From a virus, in IMG/VR virus record IMGVR_UViG_3300044961_000305, positions 1-39,008 of that record: a stretch of DNA of 39,008 nt. The stretch is one strand, 5' to 3'. Under the pieces are notes generated by a model. That model worked only from the letters and a program-made list of their open reading frames with translations, had not been told where the DNA came from and ran no database searches. The position numbers were made by a program, and so were the translations under genes. Positions 1-6,215 of the stretch are shown piece by piece (position 1 is the first letter of the stretch; each line of letters starts with the position of its first letter).

Positions 1-127
1 CGCCACCTGCTTACCTTCGGCGGCGGCTTCTTTGTGTCCAGCGGCATGATGGATGCGGCCACCCTGGAAACGGCTGTGGGTGCTATTGCCACATTGATCG
101 GCATCGTCTGGTCGGTCCTTAAGAACC
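1..127. repeat. 127-bp terminal direct repeat, left copy
   Basis: Bases 1-127 are identical to 38882-39008. Both copies lie inside one open reading frame that reads correctly across the joint (see the holin entries). This is what a circular genome looks like when an assembler leaves one k-mer of overlap at the ends, so it is an artefact of linearisation and not a biological repeat. Confidence 0.95.
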
Positions 128-144
128 GCAAGCAGGCCCAATGA
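1..144 (+). CDS. Putative holin (3' part; begins at 38852)
   Basis: The frame starting at base 1 is the continuation of the ORF that begins at 38852 across the circular joint. It ends with TGA at 142-144 and overlaps the next ATG at 141 (ATGA), so translation of the spanin gene is probably coupled. The segment contains the GGG-FF turn, the single clear hydrophobic helix and the positively charged C-terminus expected on the cytoplasmic side. The whole protein is 57 residues, short even for a holin. Confidence 0.7.
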   Translation, partial: RHLLTFGGGFFVSSGMMDAATLETAVGAIATLIGIVWSVLKNRKQAQ

Positions 145-371
145 TTGCCTTCCTTAAAATGCTGCTGGCGGCGGCGGGGTACATCGCAAAGTACCTGTCT
201 GATCAAAAGCTGCTGGCGGCCGGAGAGGCCATAGCCATCGCGGGCCAGCTGAGGGAGATTTTGCAAAATGTCGAACAGGCTGAAAAAGCGGCCAACGCCG
301 TGGATCATAACCACCCTAACTATGATGATGATTATGCTCGGCGGGTGCGTGACGCCAACGAGCGGCAATGA
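141..371 (+). CDS. Putative inner-membrane spanin subunit (Rz-like)
   Basis: This is a 76-residue protein with a hydrophobic N-terminus (FLKMLLAAAGYIAKYL). A helical, Gln/Glu/Lys-rich stretch from about residue 25 to 52 (QLREILQNVEQAEKAANAV) could form a coiled coil, and the tail is charged. Its 3' part overlaps in another frame with a lipoprotein gene beginning at 268, the classical Rz/Rz1 arrangement. Inner spanins span the periplasm with the outer-membrane lipoprotein and fuse the membranes in the last step of lysis. It is short for an Rz, and the membrane segment is only moderately hydrophobic, so the assignment rests mainly on context. Confidence 0.6.
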   Translation: MIAFLKMLLAAAGYIAKYLSDQKLLAAGEAIAIAGQLREILQNVEQAEKAANAVDHNHPNYDDDYARRVRDANERQ

Positions 372-495
372 TTACTGCAAAATCGCATCGCGGATAAGCT
401 GGCACGCGACCGATACCGAAATCACGCGCCAGCAAATCCACCAACACAATGCGCGTTACATGTGTGTCTGTGAAAAAATTTGTCCTAATCAATGA
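268..495 (+). CDS. Outer-membrane spanin lipoprotein (Rz1-like)
   Basis: The 75-residue ORF starts inside the preceding gene in a different frame. It has a basic N-terminus (RLKKR), a hydrophobic stretch with a run of methionines, and a lipobox LGGC with the lipidated cysteine at residue 27. The mature part starts CVTPTSGNDYC and has further cysteines, including a CVCEKIC cluster near the end. Small Cys-rich lipoproteins of this form overlap Rz genes in many phages of Gram-negative hosts. It should work with the product of 141-371 to disrupt the outer membrane. GAGGGAG at about 250-256 lies near the start. The overlap runs from 268 to 371. Confidence 0.8.
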   Translation: MSNRLKKRPTPWIITTLTMMMIMLGGCVTPTSGNDYCKIASRISWHATDTEITRQQIHQHNARYMCVCEKICPNQ

Positions 496-507
496 AAGGA
501 ACTGATG

Positions 508-1077
508 ATGAAAAAGTTTATTTCACTGCTGGCCGCCCTGGGCCTGATGGCGTTTGCCGTGCCGCTTCTGGCTATGGAAGCCCCTGGCAACGTAGACCCC
601 GCCCAAGCGATCATGGACGTGCACAACAAGGTCAACAACGTGGCGCAAGGCTGGGCGCTGAATAAATGGAAACTGAATGACGGCGCCGGTCCTGAAGTGA
701 GTTTCACGCTGGCCGATCAGCCTTGCTATCTGACCAAACTTAAATCCGGCAGCGGCTTCAAGCGTGGCTGCGCCATCCCTGAACCGGACGCTAATTCCGC
801 ATCGGCCGTGCAGGATGTGGTTTGGCCGTCGGTGCGCGGCAGCGGTTCTTATGACTGCCTTTATAAGCGCGAGGTGTTGCTGATCGTGATCCCGCAAATG
901 CTGGATCGCCTGGAAGCGGGCGCGGCTTACCGGCCGGTGCTGGAAAACCTGTATGCCTTTGCCGTCGCCTGGAAAGCGGCCTACCCCAGCCTGGGCAACA
1001 TGAAGCCTGGCGGTACTTGCGTGATTGATCAAAGCCGGACGCCGGTGGAATACCAGATTGATTTGCCTGCCCATTAA
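508..1077 (+). CDS. Secreted 4-cysteine protein of unknown function
   Basis: This protein has 189 residues (190 if the ATG at 505 is used). The ATG at 508 has better spacing (7 nt) from the GAAAGGA at 494-500. The N-terminus MKKFISLLAALGLMAFAVPLLAMEA is a typical Sec signal peptide with likely cleavage after LLA. The mature part has four cysteines (QPCYL, RGCAI, YDCLY, GTCVI), consistent with two disulfides and a periplasmic location. It is the last gene of the rightward late transcript, before a strong terminator and after the spanins, so it is either a lysis-associated periplasmic factor or a cargo (moron-like) gene. I do not recognise its family. Confidence 0.75.
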   Translation: MKKFISLLAALGLMAFAVPLLAMEAPGNVDPAQAIMDVHNKVNNVAQGWALNKWKLNDGAGPEVSFTLADQPCYLTKLKSGSGFKRGCAIPEPDANSASAVQDVVWPSVRGSGSYDCLYKREVLLIVIPQMLDRLEAGAAYRPVLENLYAFAVAWKAAYPSLGNMKPGGTCVIDQSRTPVEYQIDLPAH

Positions 1078-1118
1078 GCCGTGACGTTTCCTCCCCAGCC
1101 CTTCCCAGGGCCACCTGA

Positions 1119-1143
1119 CCCCGGCTTCGGCCGTGGTTTTTTT
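1119..1143 (+). terminator. Rho-independent terminator of the late operon
   Basis: A 7-bp GC-rich stem (one internal mismatch) closed by a UUCG tetraloop spans 1119-1136 and is followed by seven T residues (1137-1143). It lies 42 bp after the last rightward gene and should end late transcription before the convergent leftward operon. Confidence 0.9.
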
Positions 1144-1195
1144 ATGGGCCGCCAGTCTGTCAGCCGATAAAAAGGGAGTCAATCCCCGCTAAAAA

Positions 1196-1362
1196 CCGTC
1201 AGACTTTGCGGGCTTTTGGGCATAAAGTTGGACAGTTTCAGGCAGCTAAGTCCTTGAAAAATATAAACCACGGATGGTCTTAAAATCCCTCGCGCGCGGT
1301 CGTCATCTAATTGAAATAAAAAGAAAATGGGGAAACTGTCAGACTGGTTTAAAGTCTGACGG
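1196..1362. repeat. Nested inverted repeats in the convergent intergenic region
   Basis: The outer arms are CCGTCAGACTTT (1196-1207) and AAAGTCTGACGG (1351-1362), an exact 12-bp inverted repeat. The inner arms are GACAGTTTC (1231-1239) and GAAACTGTC (1332-1340), an exact 9-bp inverted repeat. Further GTCAGAC or CTGTCAG words occur at 1156-1163 and 1337-1345. The 242-bp stretch 1144-1385 contains no convincing gene. The symmetry could be a protein-binding site cluster, a cruciform, or part of a bidirectional termination zone between the two operons. Confidence 0.75.
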
Positions 1363-1375
1363 CAGACTTTTTGTT
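1351..1375 (+). terminator. Hairpin with T-tract, possible terminator
   Basis: AAAGTCTG (1351-1358), loop ACGG, CAGACTTT (1363-1370) followed by TT forms a perfect 8-bp stem with five Ts in the + direction. Read on the - strand, the stem is followed by only three Ts. It may serve as a back-up terminator for either operon. The 5' arm is shared with the outer inverted repeat, so two alternative structures compete. Confidence 0.45.
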
Positions 1376-1385
1376 GCCGGGGCGT

Positions 1386-1682
1386 TCATGATTTGGGTTT
1401 GAAATTTTCCAGCCCAGGATGGTAGGCGGCGGGCTGATGAATGGGGTAGCCATCGTAGGTAAAGGTTATGTCGGCCAGACTAAAAACGCCGATCACGCTG
1501 CCCGGTCGGGAGGTGAACGGGGCCAAATCAACGGTGGCGGCCACATGTGTGCTAAGGCGGAAGCAGTCGTTTTTGTCGGCAAATACAATCTTTGGTGGTG
1601 TGGTAATATTTAAATTAATAAGGGCGCGTTGCAGAAGGTAAAGGGCTTGCATCAGGTCTTTCATGGCTGGGTCGGTGGTCAT
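1386..1682 (-). CDS. Unknown 98-aa protein, last gene of leftward operon
   Basis: This ORF of 98 codons starts 3 nt after the stop of its upstream neighbour (1686-2024). It has a mixed alpha/beta look with a helical N-terminal half (MKDLMQALYLLQRALINL) and a sheet-like middle (PKIVFADKNDCFRLSTHVAATVDL). No signal peptide, membrane helix or known motif is visible. It is the distal gene of the transcript that carries the integrase and is probably expressed early. No function can be assigned. Confidence 0.6.
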   Translation of the reverse strand: MTTDPAMKDLMQALYLLQRALINLNITTPPKIVFADKNDCFRLSTHVAATVDLAPFTSRPGSVIGVFSLADITFTYDGYPIHQPAAYHPGLENFKPKS

Positions 1683-1685
1683 TTA

Positions 1686-2024
1686 TCATGCTCCAAAATT
1701 CTCTAGCCATGCCTGCTCGATGGCTTGCATTTCATCGATCCATACGTGGGTGATTTCAGCGGCGGCGGCGCTGGGTGCGGCTGGGTAATCCAGATAATAC
1801 CAGTCCCCCATAAGACCCGTAAATTTCTGAACAAGGGTTCCCTTTGGCGCCTGGTGGGGCTTCGCGCCGGTTATGTAAAAGTGGCATGGGGGCGCTGGAT
1901 CATCGCCAAAGAGGAAGAACGTTGCCCCATCAGGACCGTGGCGGACAGAAAGATGGGTGTCTTTCACGGCTGCCCACATGAGGGCAGTTTCAAGTGCAGA
2001 GGTGGGGTTGCGTTTGCCCTTCAT
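1686..2024 (-). CDS. Unknown 112-aa protein
   Basis: A small acidic-to-neutral protein preceded by a good ribosome site (AAGGAG about 9 nt before the ATG). It begins MKGKRNPTSALETALMWAAVKDTHLSV and has an aromatic-rich middle (GLMGDWYYLDYP). It lies between two other small unknown genes 3 nt apart on either side, in the operon downstream of the integrase. No recognisable domain. Confidence 0.6.
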   Translation of the reverse strand: MKGKRNPTSALETALMWAAVKDTHLSVRHGPDGATFFLFGDDPAPPCHFYITGAKPHQAPKGTLVQKFTGLMGDWYYLDYPAAPSAAAAEITHVWIDEMQAIEQAWLENFGA

Positions 2025-2027
2025 CCT

Positions 2028-2348
2028 TCATTCTCCTTTGGCTTTAAAATATTCCAGCGCGAGCTGGCGGGTAAAGCGGATGAAAAATTCCAGTGTGTCG
2101 CCGGGATCGCAGATGGCGTGTTCCTGGATGGTCGGGGTAACTAAATCTGGCTGCCAAATGAGGTATTCGCCCAGGCCAGGGACGCTGGCGATGCAGCGGA
2201 TAATGTGGAGGTGGTGTTCGGTTGTATCGTCATCGACCGCCCTGATCGTTCTGGTTTCGGCAACTGGAAGATCATGAAGCAACTGCCATTTTGTTGTGCC
2301 TGGCGTGCGGGTGTAGACGGTGGTGCGTTCGGGAATTTGGCTGGTCAT
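2028..2348 (-). CDS. Unknown 106-aa protein directly after integrase
   Basis: The ATG at 2348 lies 4 nt beyond the integrase stop (2353), which decides the start; the frame stays open upstream but only as an integrase shadow. The product begins MTSQIPERTTVYTRTPG and has a beta-rich core (ISO-type pattern TTEHHLHIIRCIASVPG, EYLIWQPDL). No known family. Tight coupling to the integrase suggests co-expression. Confidence 0.6.
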   Translation of the reverse strand: MTSQIPERTTVYTRTPGTTKWQLLHDLPVAETRTIRAVDDDTTEHHLHIIRCIASVPGLGEYLIWQPDLVTPTIQEHAICDPGDTLEFFIRFTRQLALEYFKAKGE

Positions 2349-2352
2349 CCGT

Positions 2353-3501
2353 TCATTCTCCCTTGGCTTTGGCGCGGTTGGCGCGGGCGGTTTCCAGTTT
2401 GGCGATGGCCTGGTCGGCCATCTTTGTCGTGCGCGGCAGGTAGGTTTCCATGATGCGGCTGGTGGCGTCGATGCTGTGGCCGCTGACGGCCGCCACTTCG
2501 GGCACGGTGGCGCCGGCTTCGGCCAGGCGGACGACGCCGGTGCGCCTAAAGTCGCGGAATTGCAGGCGGGCCAGTTCGGCGGCATCCGGGTGCAGCTCCA
2601 TGGCCTTGGCCCTGGTGTGGCGGAAGGCGTGGGACCAGGCGTTTTCGGTGTAGGGCAGCCCGGTGGCCTCGTTCACCAAAATCGTGGCGTGGTTGTGGGT
2701 GGGAAGATAAGCATCCAGGGCGGCGGCCAGTTCGGGCAACGCGCGGACCTGGATCAGCTCGCCAGTTTTGGACTGGTGGAAGGTGAAGCGGCCCTGATTG
2801 TAGCTGGAGCGCAGCATCAGCCGCACATCGGTGGGCCGCTGGGCCAGGTGTGCGGCCATCATCACGCCCACGGCGACACTGGGGCGGCCGAGGCCAAGGG
2901 CGGTGTCCATCAGGGCGTCCATGGCCCGGTCCGACCACACGGCGGCCCGCGCCCCGGTGCCCATCAGCTTGGGCTTTTCCGCCGGGTTGATGGTGATTTC
3001 GCTGAAGTTGTCCACCCCAAAGGCATAAAGCGTGCGGATCATGGTGACCAGGTGGTTGGCGCGGGATGGCGTGCGGCGGTAAAGCTGCTGGTACAATGCC
3101 TGGACCCGCTGGCGGGTGATGGCGGCCATGGGGGCGTCGCCCGCCCATTGGGCGATGACTTTGAGCAGCACCAGATAGCCCTTGCGGGTGTCGGCCGCCA
3201 GGCCCGTGAAGCGGGGGGACGCGGTGTAGGCATCGATGAGGGCCTGGACGCTGCCGGCGGCCACGGGCTGGCCCGGCGTGCCGGGGGTATCTTCGCCCTG
3301 GCGCCAGGCGTCCAGGCGGGCGTTTTGGGCTTCCGCGGCGGCCATGGCGGCGGGCAGCCCCAAGAAATTGCCGTCGGTGTCTTTGAGCGCGAAGCCGGTC
3401 CAGCCCAGGGCGCGGAGCTTGGCGCTGGGCTGCCAGAAACAGCGGGTGGACCCGGCCTTGCCGGGCTTGATGACCAGATGACGGATCTTCAGGGTGGCCA
3501 T
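2353..3501 (-). CDS. int: Tyrosine recombinase / phage integrase
   Basis: A 382-residue site-specific recombinase that should insert the phage genome into the host chromosome and help excise it. Catalytic residues can be placed: Arg222 in AAHLAQRPTDV, Lys245 in HQSKTGE, Arg319 in FRDFRRTG, His342 in VSGHS and the nucleophile Tyr354 in METYLP. The usual first His of the HxxR box is Arg316 here (R-D-F-R), a variation seen in some integrases. Residues 80-180 look like the SAM-like core-binding domain. The ATG at 3501 was chosen because the frame upstream runs through the tRNA gene. The start lies 25 bp from the 3' end of a tRNA-Leu on the same strand, the usual place for attP. Confidence 0.93.
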   Translation of the reverse strand: MATLKIRHLVIKPGKAGSTRCFWQPSAKLRALGWTGFALKDTDGNFLGLPAAMAAAEAQNARLDAWRQGEDTPGTPGQPVAAGSVQALIDAYTASPRFTGLAADTRKGYLVLLKVIAQWAGDAPMAAITRQRVQALYQQLYRRTPSRANHLVTMIRTLYAFGVDNFSEITINPAEKPKLMGTGARAAVWSDRAMDALMDTALGLGRPSVAVGVMMAAHLAQRPTDVRLMLRSSYNQGRFTFHQSKTGELIQVRALPELAAALDAYLPTHNHATILVNEATGLPYTENAWSHAFRHTRAKAMELHPDAAELARLQFRDFRRTGVVRLAEAGATVPEVAAVSGHSIDATSRIMETYLPRTTKMADQAIAKLETARANRAKAKGE

Positions 3502-3525
3502 GGGGCGTGGCTCCTTGGTGCTGCG

Positions 3526-3614
3526 TGGTGCCCCCCGCCGGAGTCGAACCGGCACATCGGTTGCCCAATAACGGATTTTAAGTCCGTTGCGTCTACCAGT
3601 TCCGCCAGGGGGGC
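3526..3614 (-). tRNA. tRNA-Leu (UAA), complete, with encoded CCA
   Basis: A full class II tRNA is present on the - strand. It has a 7-bp acceptor stem (GCCCCCC at the 5' end, GGGGGGC at the 3' end), discriminator A and encoded CCA at 3528-3526. The D-arm is of Leu type (TGGCGGAACTGGTAGAC), the anticodon stem ACGGA/TCCGT has loop CTTAAAA (anticodon TAA), the long variable arm folds as a hairpin, and the T arm is GCCGG-TTCGACT-CCGGC. It lies immediately upstream of int on the same strand, so it is both a likely working tRNA and the likely attachment-site target. All conserved positions look intact. Confidence 0.93.
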
Positions 3615-3630
3615 ACATTGCGGCGCGGGC

Positions 3631-3659
3631 AGACTAGGGGCGGGTCAGGTCAGAGTCAA
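3631..3659 (-). promoter_or_regulatory. Promoter of the tRNA-Leu/int unit
   Basis: On the - strand, TTGACT (3659-3654) and TAGTCT (3636-3631) are separated by exactly 17 nt. The predicted start is about 10 nt before the tRNA 5' end, a normal distance for a tRNA promoter. Transcription would run through the tRNA directly into int. Confidence 0.65.
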
Positions 3660-3696
3660 TTCATTGGTCGCAGCGTAGTCCGGCGGCAGGGAAACG

Positions 3697-3942
3697 TCAA
3701 AAAAGCCCAGGCGGCCGCGCCAGGCTAGGGGCGGCGGCGATCCTGGCATAGTCCGCTTCGACTTTGGTGGCCACTTTGAACCACGAGCTGCGGCGGCAGC
3801 GATTGCAGGTGACGTCCGCCGTGTTGCTGGTGCGATAGCGTGCGCTGACCGGGTGCAGGCCGCAGGAAATGTGCTCGATTTTCATGCCGGGGCGCGGCTG
3901 ATATGACAGATACATGTGATGGATTTTGGGTTCGGCGGTCAC
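3697..3942 (-). CDS. Small putative zinc-ribbon protein
   Basis: An 81-residue protein with a GTG start whose codon overlaps the stop of the gene before it (GTGA at 3942-3939). The sequence has a histidine pair (KIHHMYLSY), a cysteine in HISCGL and a CNRC knuckle followed by RRSSWF, the look of a small phage zinc-binding protein (C...C-x2-C type). Such proteins are common in early operons and their function is usually unknown; DNA or RNA binding is an inference. It is the last protein gene before the tRNA-Leu promoter. Confidence 0.6.
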   Translation of the reverse strand: MTAEPKIHHMYLSYQPRPGMKIEHISCGLHPVSARYRTSNTADVTCNRCRRSSWFKVATKVEADYARIAAAPSLARPPGLF

Positions 3943-4109
3943 GGCTTTGCCTTCCCCTGTTTTAAAAGTTCGAGGCGGTGGCTGGTCAGCATATGGGCCA
4001 CGGTGCCCGCGCGGTCGAATGATGTTTGATAATCGCCCGCCTGCTGGAGCTGGTAGAGCCCCCGGAATAAATCGCCCACGGCTCTTTCAATAAGTTGTTC
4101 GGCGGTCAT
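3939..4109 (-). CDS. Unknown 56-aa protein
   Basis: This short ORF reads MTAEQLIERAVGDLF at the N-terminus and ends KQGKAKP. Its ATG (4109) overlaps the stop of the upstream mini-gene (ATGA), and its stop overlaps the GTG of the next gene, so it is tied into the coupled operon. It looks mostly helical. No known family. Confidence 0.6.
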   Translation of the reverse strand: MTAEQLIERAVGDLFRGLYQLQQAGDYQTSFDRAGTVAHMLTSHRLELLKQGKAKP

Positions 4110-4195
4110 GATGCGGGCCTTTCTGCCTGGGCAGCGGCGGCGATGAGGGCCAAGGGGGCGGTGGTGGGGTCGTTGAGCCAGGTTTGCAGATCCAT
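4106..4195 (-). CDS. Possible 29-aa micro-protein
   Basis: The ATG at 4195 is preceded by AGGAG with 8-nt spacing, and the ORF ends in an ATGA overlap with the next gene. The product reads MDLQTWLNDPTTAPLALIAA and then a short Ala-rich tail. The frame is open upstream to a GTG at 4288, but that start has no usable ribosome site. The strong ribosome site and coupling are the only evidence. The bases 4196-4340 before it hold no gene I can support, though another frame opens at 4278 behind AGGAG. Confidence 0.4.
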   Translation of the reverse strand: MDLQTWLNDPTTAPLALIAAAAQAERPAS

Positions 4196-4340
4196 TGTGT
4201 TATCTCCTGTTGTTGATGCCGGTCGCGGCGGTTTTTCAGGCCATCCCACCGGCGCTGCAGAGTTGTTTGGGTCGGCATCCCGCGACACTCCTGCAGTTGT
4301 CGCAGCCGTTTGCCCGGGAGGTGTGGGCCGGCGGCCAGCC

Positions 4341-4499
4341 TTAGTCGCGTTCCTTTGGTATCGCGGCGGTGGTGGTTAAATCGCAGTTGTTGCAATGATG
4401 GGTGTCGTCGGCCCAGGCGTCGGGCAGGGATTGCCGTTCGGCCTCGTTCAGCGGGCGCAGGTCTGCGGAGCCGCAGTAGTCACAAACAAGACTGGTCAT
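4341..4499 (-). CDS. 52-aa putative zinc-finger protein
   Basis: A short ORF beginning MTSLVCDYCGSADLRPL. It carries two CxxC knuckles (CDYC at residues 6-9 and CNNC near residues 37-40, the second preceded by THH), the pattern of a single four-cysteine zinc ribbon. The ATG overlaps the stop of the upstream gene (ATGA at 4499-4496). The family is unknown; zinc binding is inferred from the cysteine spacing. It may bind nucleic acid or a host protein. Confidence 0.65.
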   Translation of the reverse strand: MTSLVCDYCGSADLRPLNEAERQSLPDAWADDTHHCNNCDLTTTAAIPKERD

Positions 4500-4840
4500 G
4501 CGGGTGTCCTTTCGGTGGTGGTTATTTTGCTGAATTCGCCCATGTCGTAGGGCGTGCAGTTGGCGTTGGCCAGGGCATAGGCGGTGAGGTTGTGCGCCTG
4601 GGCAATTTGGGCGATTTGCGGCCGCAGATCGGGGTGCAGGCGGTGCAGATCGGTGAGCGCCGCCGCCAGCCCGGCGACGTAGGCATTTTGCGCGGCGATG
4701 AGCACGGCGGCGTCGAGGGCATTGTCGATGGCGTGGATCACTGCGCCGGACGGCAGGTCATCGGCGCGCACCCTGGCCCAGAAATTATCCCGGGCCACTT
4801 TCATCAGGCGGGCGCGTGATTGTTTGGGAAGTTGGGTCAT
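4496..4840 (-). CDS. Unknown 114-aa helical protein
   Basis: Starts MTQLPKQSRARLMKVARDNFW, with the ATG overlapping the stop of the DUF5131 gene (ATGA). The middle is a long alanine-rich helical region (DAAVLIAAQNAYVAGLAAAL), followed by a histidine-rich stretch (LHRLHPDLRP). No transmembrane pattern strong enough to call. Coupled on both sides. Function unknown. Confidence 0.65.
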   Translation of the reverse strand: MTQLPKQSRARLMKVARDNFWARVRADDLPSGAVIHAIDNALDAAVLIAAQNAYVAGLAAALTDLHRLHPDLRPQIAQIAQAHNLTAYALANANCTPYDMGEFSKITTTERTPA

Positions 4841-5862
4841 GCGGTTTCCTTTTGGGGGCTGGAAGTTATGGGAAGCTGGTTATATTCGCGGCCGTCCAAC
4901 AGGCGGCCGGTCATCGATTTAGTGGCCCGCAGGTAACTGCCGCACAGCGGTTTCCATAGCTGCCCGTCTGCCCTTCGCTCGCCGGCGGGCAGGTAATCGC
5001 CCCACTGCTTAAAGAAGAACGCCACGCCTGCGGCGCTGCATTGATCGCGGATGTCGTGCGCCCAATCGGGAAATATGGGCCGGGCACCGGGGCCGCTTTC
5101 GCCGCCGACGATGACCCAATGAATACGATTGGGGATTGTGCGGACGGGCGTGCCCAGAAAGTCCATCCCTTCGCCTGTCAAGGCGTTGATGCGTTCGCAA
5201 CCCTTGATGGCCATGGTGTCTATGTTGGTCAAATCCACCGGCCCCAGCATGGGTTCCAGGCTGATGCCGCGCACGGCGGCGGGGGTAGCCAGTAATTGCG
5301 GGATGCGCGCGTTGGCGCTGGGCTGGTCTTCCACGCTAGTCATGGCCCACACGTTGCGCAGCGGGCGGTTCCACGGCTGAAACGCATCGTTTTCGTGATT
5401 GATCTGGCCTGGCGCAAATCCCATGCCGCCCCGACTCTGGGCGCAACTGATGCGCCAATATGTGGCGTCATTTACCAGATAATCCCGCATCCGTTCCGGC
5501 CGCTTAGTCAGCACTTGGTAGGTGTGCTGCGGCGTCAGCGCCATCACCGCGAATACCTGATCGATCCAGTCATCGGGTACCCATTCGGCGAACAGGTCGG
5601 TCATGCTGCACACAAAAACCATGCGCGGTTTTTTCCAGCGCAGCGGGGCCAGCAGGGTTTTTTCGTCCAGGAAGATATCGACCATGGCGCGGTCTTGGGC
5701 GGCGTAGCGGATGGGGTTTTTAAAGCGCGGCTGAAAGGTTTCGGCGTAGCAGTTGCGGCAGCCATCGGACACCTTGACGCAATAATGCCCCGTGCCGCCG
5801 GTGGCCTTGTTGCGGGCGCGGATGGGGTTCCAGGTTTTGTCCGTCCATTCGATTTTGGTCAT
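4837..5862 (-). CDS. DUF5131 / phage Gp37-Gp68 family protein
   Basis: A 341-residue protein starting MTKIEWTDKTWNPIRA, the hallmark N-terminus of the Gp37/Gp68 (DUF5131, PF07505) family. A cysteine cluster CVKVSDGCRNCYAE follows at about residues 28-41, similar to the CX6CX2C arrangement of that family, in which an iron-sulfur or radical-SAM-like fold has been proposed. Later blocks such as MVFVCSMTDLFAEWVPDDW, QVLTKRPERM and WVIVGGESGPGARP also fit the family. The substrate and role are unknown to me. It is commonly carried in phage accessory operons. The ATG at 5862 overlaps the upstream stop and is preferred over an upstream in-frame ATG inside the neighbouring gene. Confidence 0.88.
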   Translation of the reverse strand: MTKIEWTDKTWNPIRARNKATGGTGHYCVKVSDGCRNCYAETFQPRFKNPIRYAAQDRAMVDIFLDEKTLLAPLRWKKPRMVFVCSMTDLFAEWVPDDWIDQVFAVMALTPQHTYQVLTKRPERMRDYLVNDATYWRISCAQSRGGMGFAPGQINHENDAFQPWNRPLRNVWAMTSVEDQPSANARIPQLLATPAAVRGISLEPMLGPVDLTNIDTMAIKGCERINALTGEGMDFLGTPVRTIPNRIHWVIVGGESGPGARPIFPDWAHDIRDQCSAAGVAFFFKQWGDYLPAGERRADGQLWKPLCGSYLRATKSMTGRLLDGREYNQLPITSSPQKETA

Positions 5863-6215
5863 ACCTGCGCCTGCCTTTCGATAATCAGCGGATCGTATTT
5901 TTGCGCCGCCATGTTCCAGGTGGAAATCACCGTGTCGCCCTGGCCGTAGGCGTGGAGGTAGCGCCGGGCAATGGCGAAGCAGGTTTCCAGGGTGCGCAAA
6001 GACCCGCCTTCGATGACGCGGGCGGTGCGGCCCATGGGGTGGCGTTGCAGCAGCGGGCCCCATTCGCACGCCGGGCCGTGCAAGGCATGGCTGATGTGCA
6101 TGATCCAGCCATCGCCATCGTAGTTGATGGTGACGGTGAGCGCGTCATCGGCATATTGAAAATCCCATTCGGCGATGGGGATGCGGCAGTGCATTTCGTG
6201 GGGGAGCTGTGTCAT
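5859..6215 (-). CDS. Unknown 118-aa protein
   Basis: Starts MTQLPHEMHCRIPIAEWDF, with an ATG that overlaps the stop of the HTH gene upstream and a stop that overlaps the DUF5131 start, so it sits in a chain of coupled genes. It has a beta-rich first half (ADDALTVTINYDGDGWIMHISHAL) and a helical second half. No known domain. It may function with DUF5131, but only proximity supports that. Confidence 0.65.
   Translation of the reverse strand: MTQLPHEMHCRIPIAEWDFQYADDALTVTINYDGDGWIMHISHALHGPACEWGPLLQRHPMGRTARVIEGGSLRTLETCFAIARRYLHAYGQGDTVISTWNMAAQKYDPLIIERQAQV

Noticed and set aside
523-1182. 219-codon - strand ORF over the secreted protein gene
   Set aside because: The + frame has a signal peptide, ribosome site and conserved-looking cysteines; the - frame crosses a terminator.
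3502-3618. 39-codon N-terminal extension of the integrase frame
   Set aside because: It translates the tRNA-Leu gene backwards into coding frame; the ATG at 3501 gives a normal integrase N-terminus.
2320-3678. 452-codon ORF on the + strand
   Set aside because: It is antisense to the clearly identified integrase and has the Gly/Val-rich composition of a high-GC shadow frame.
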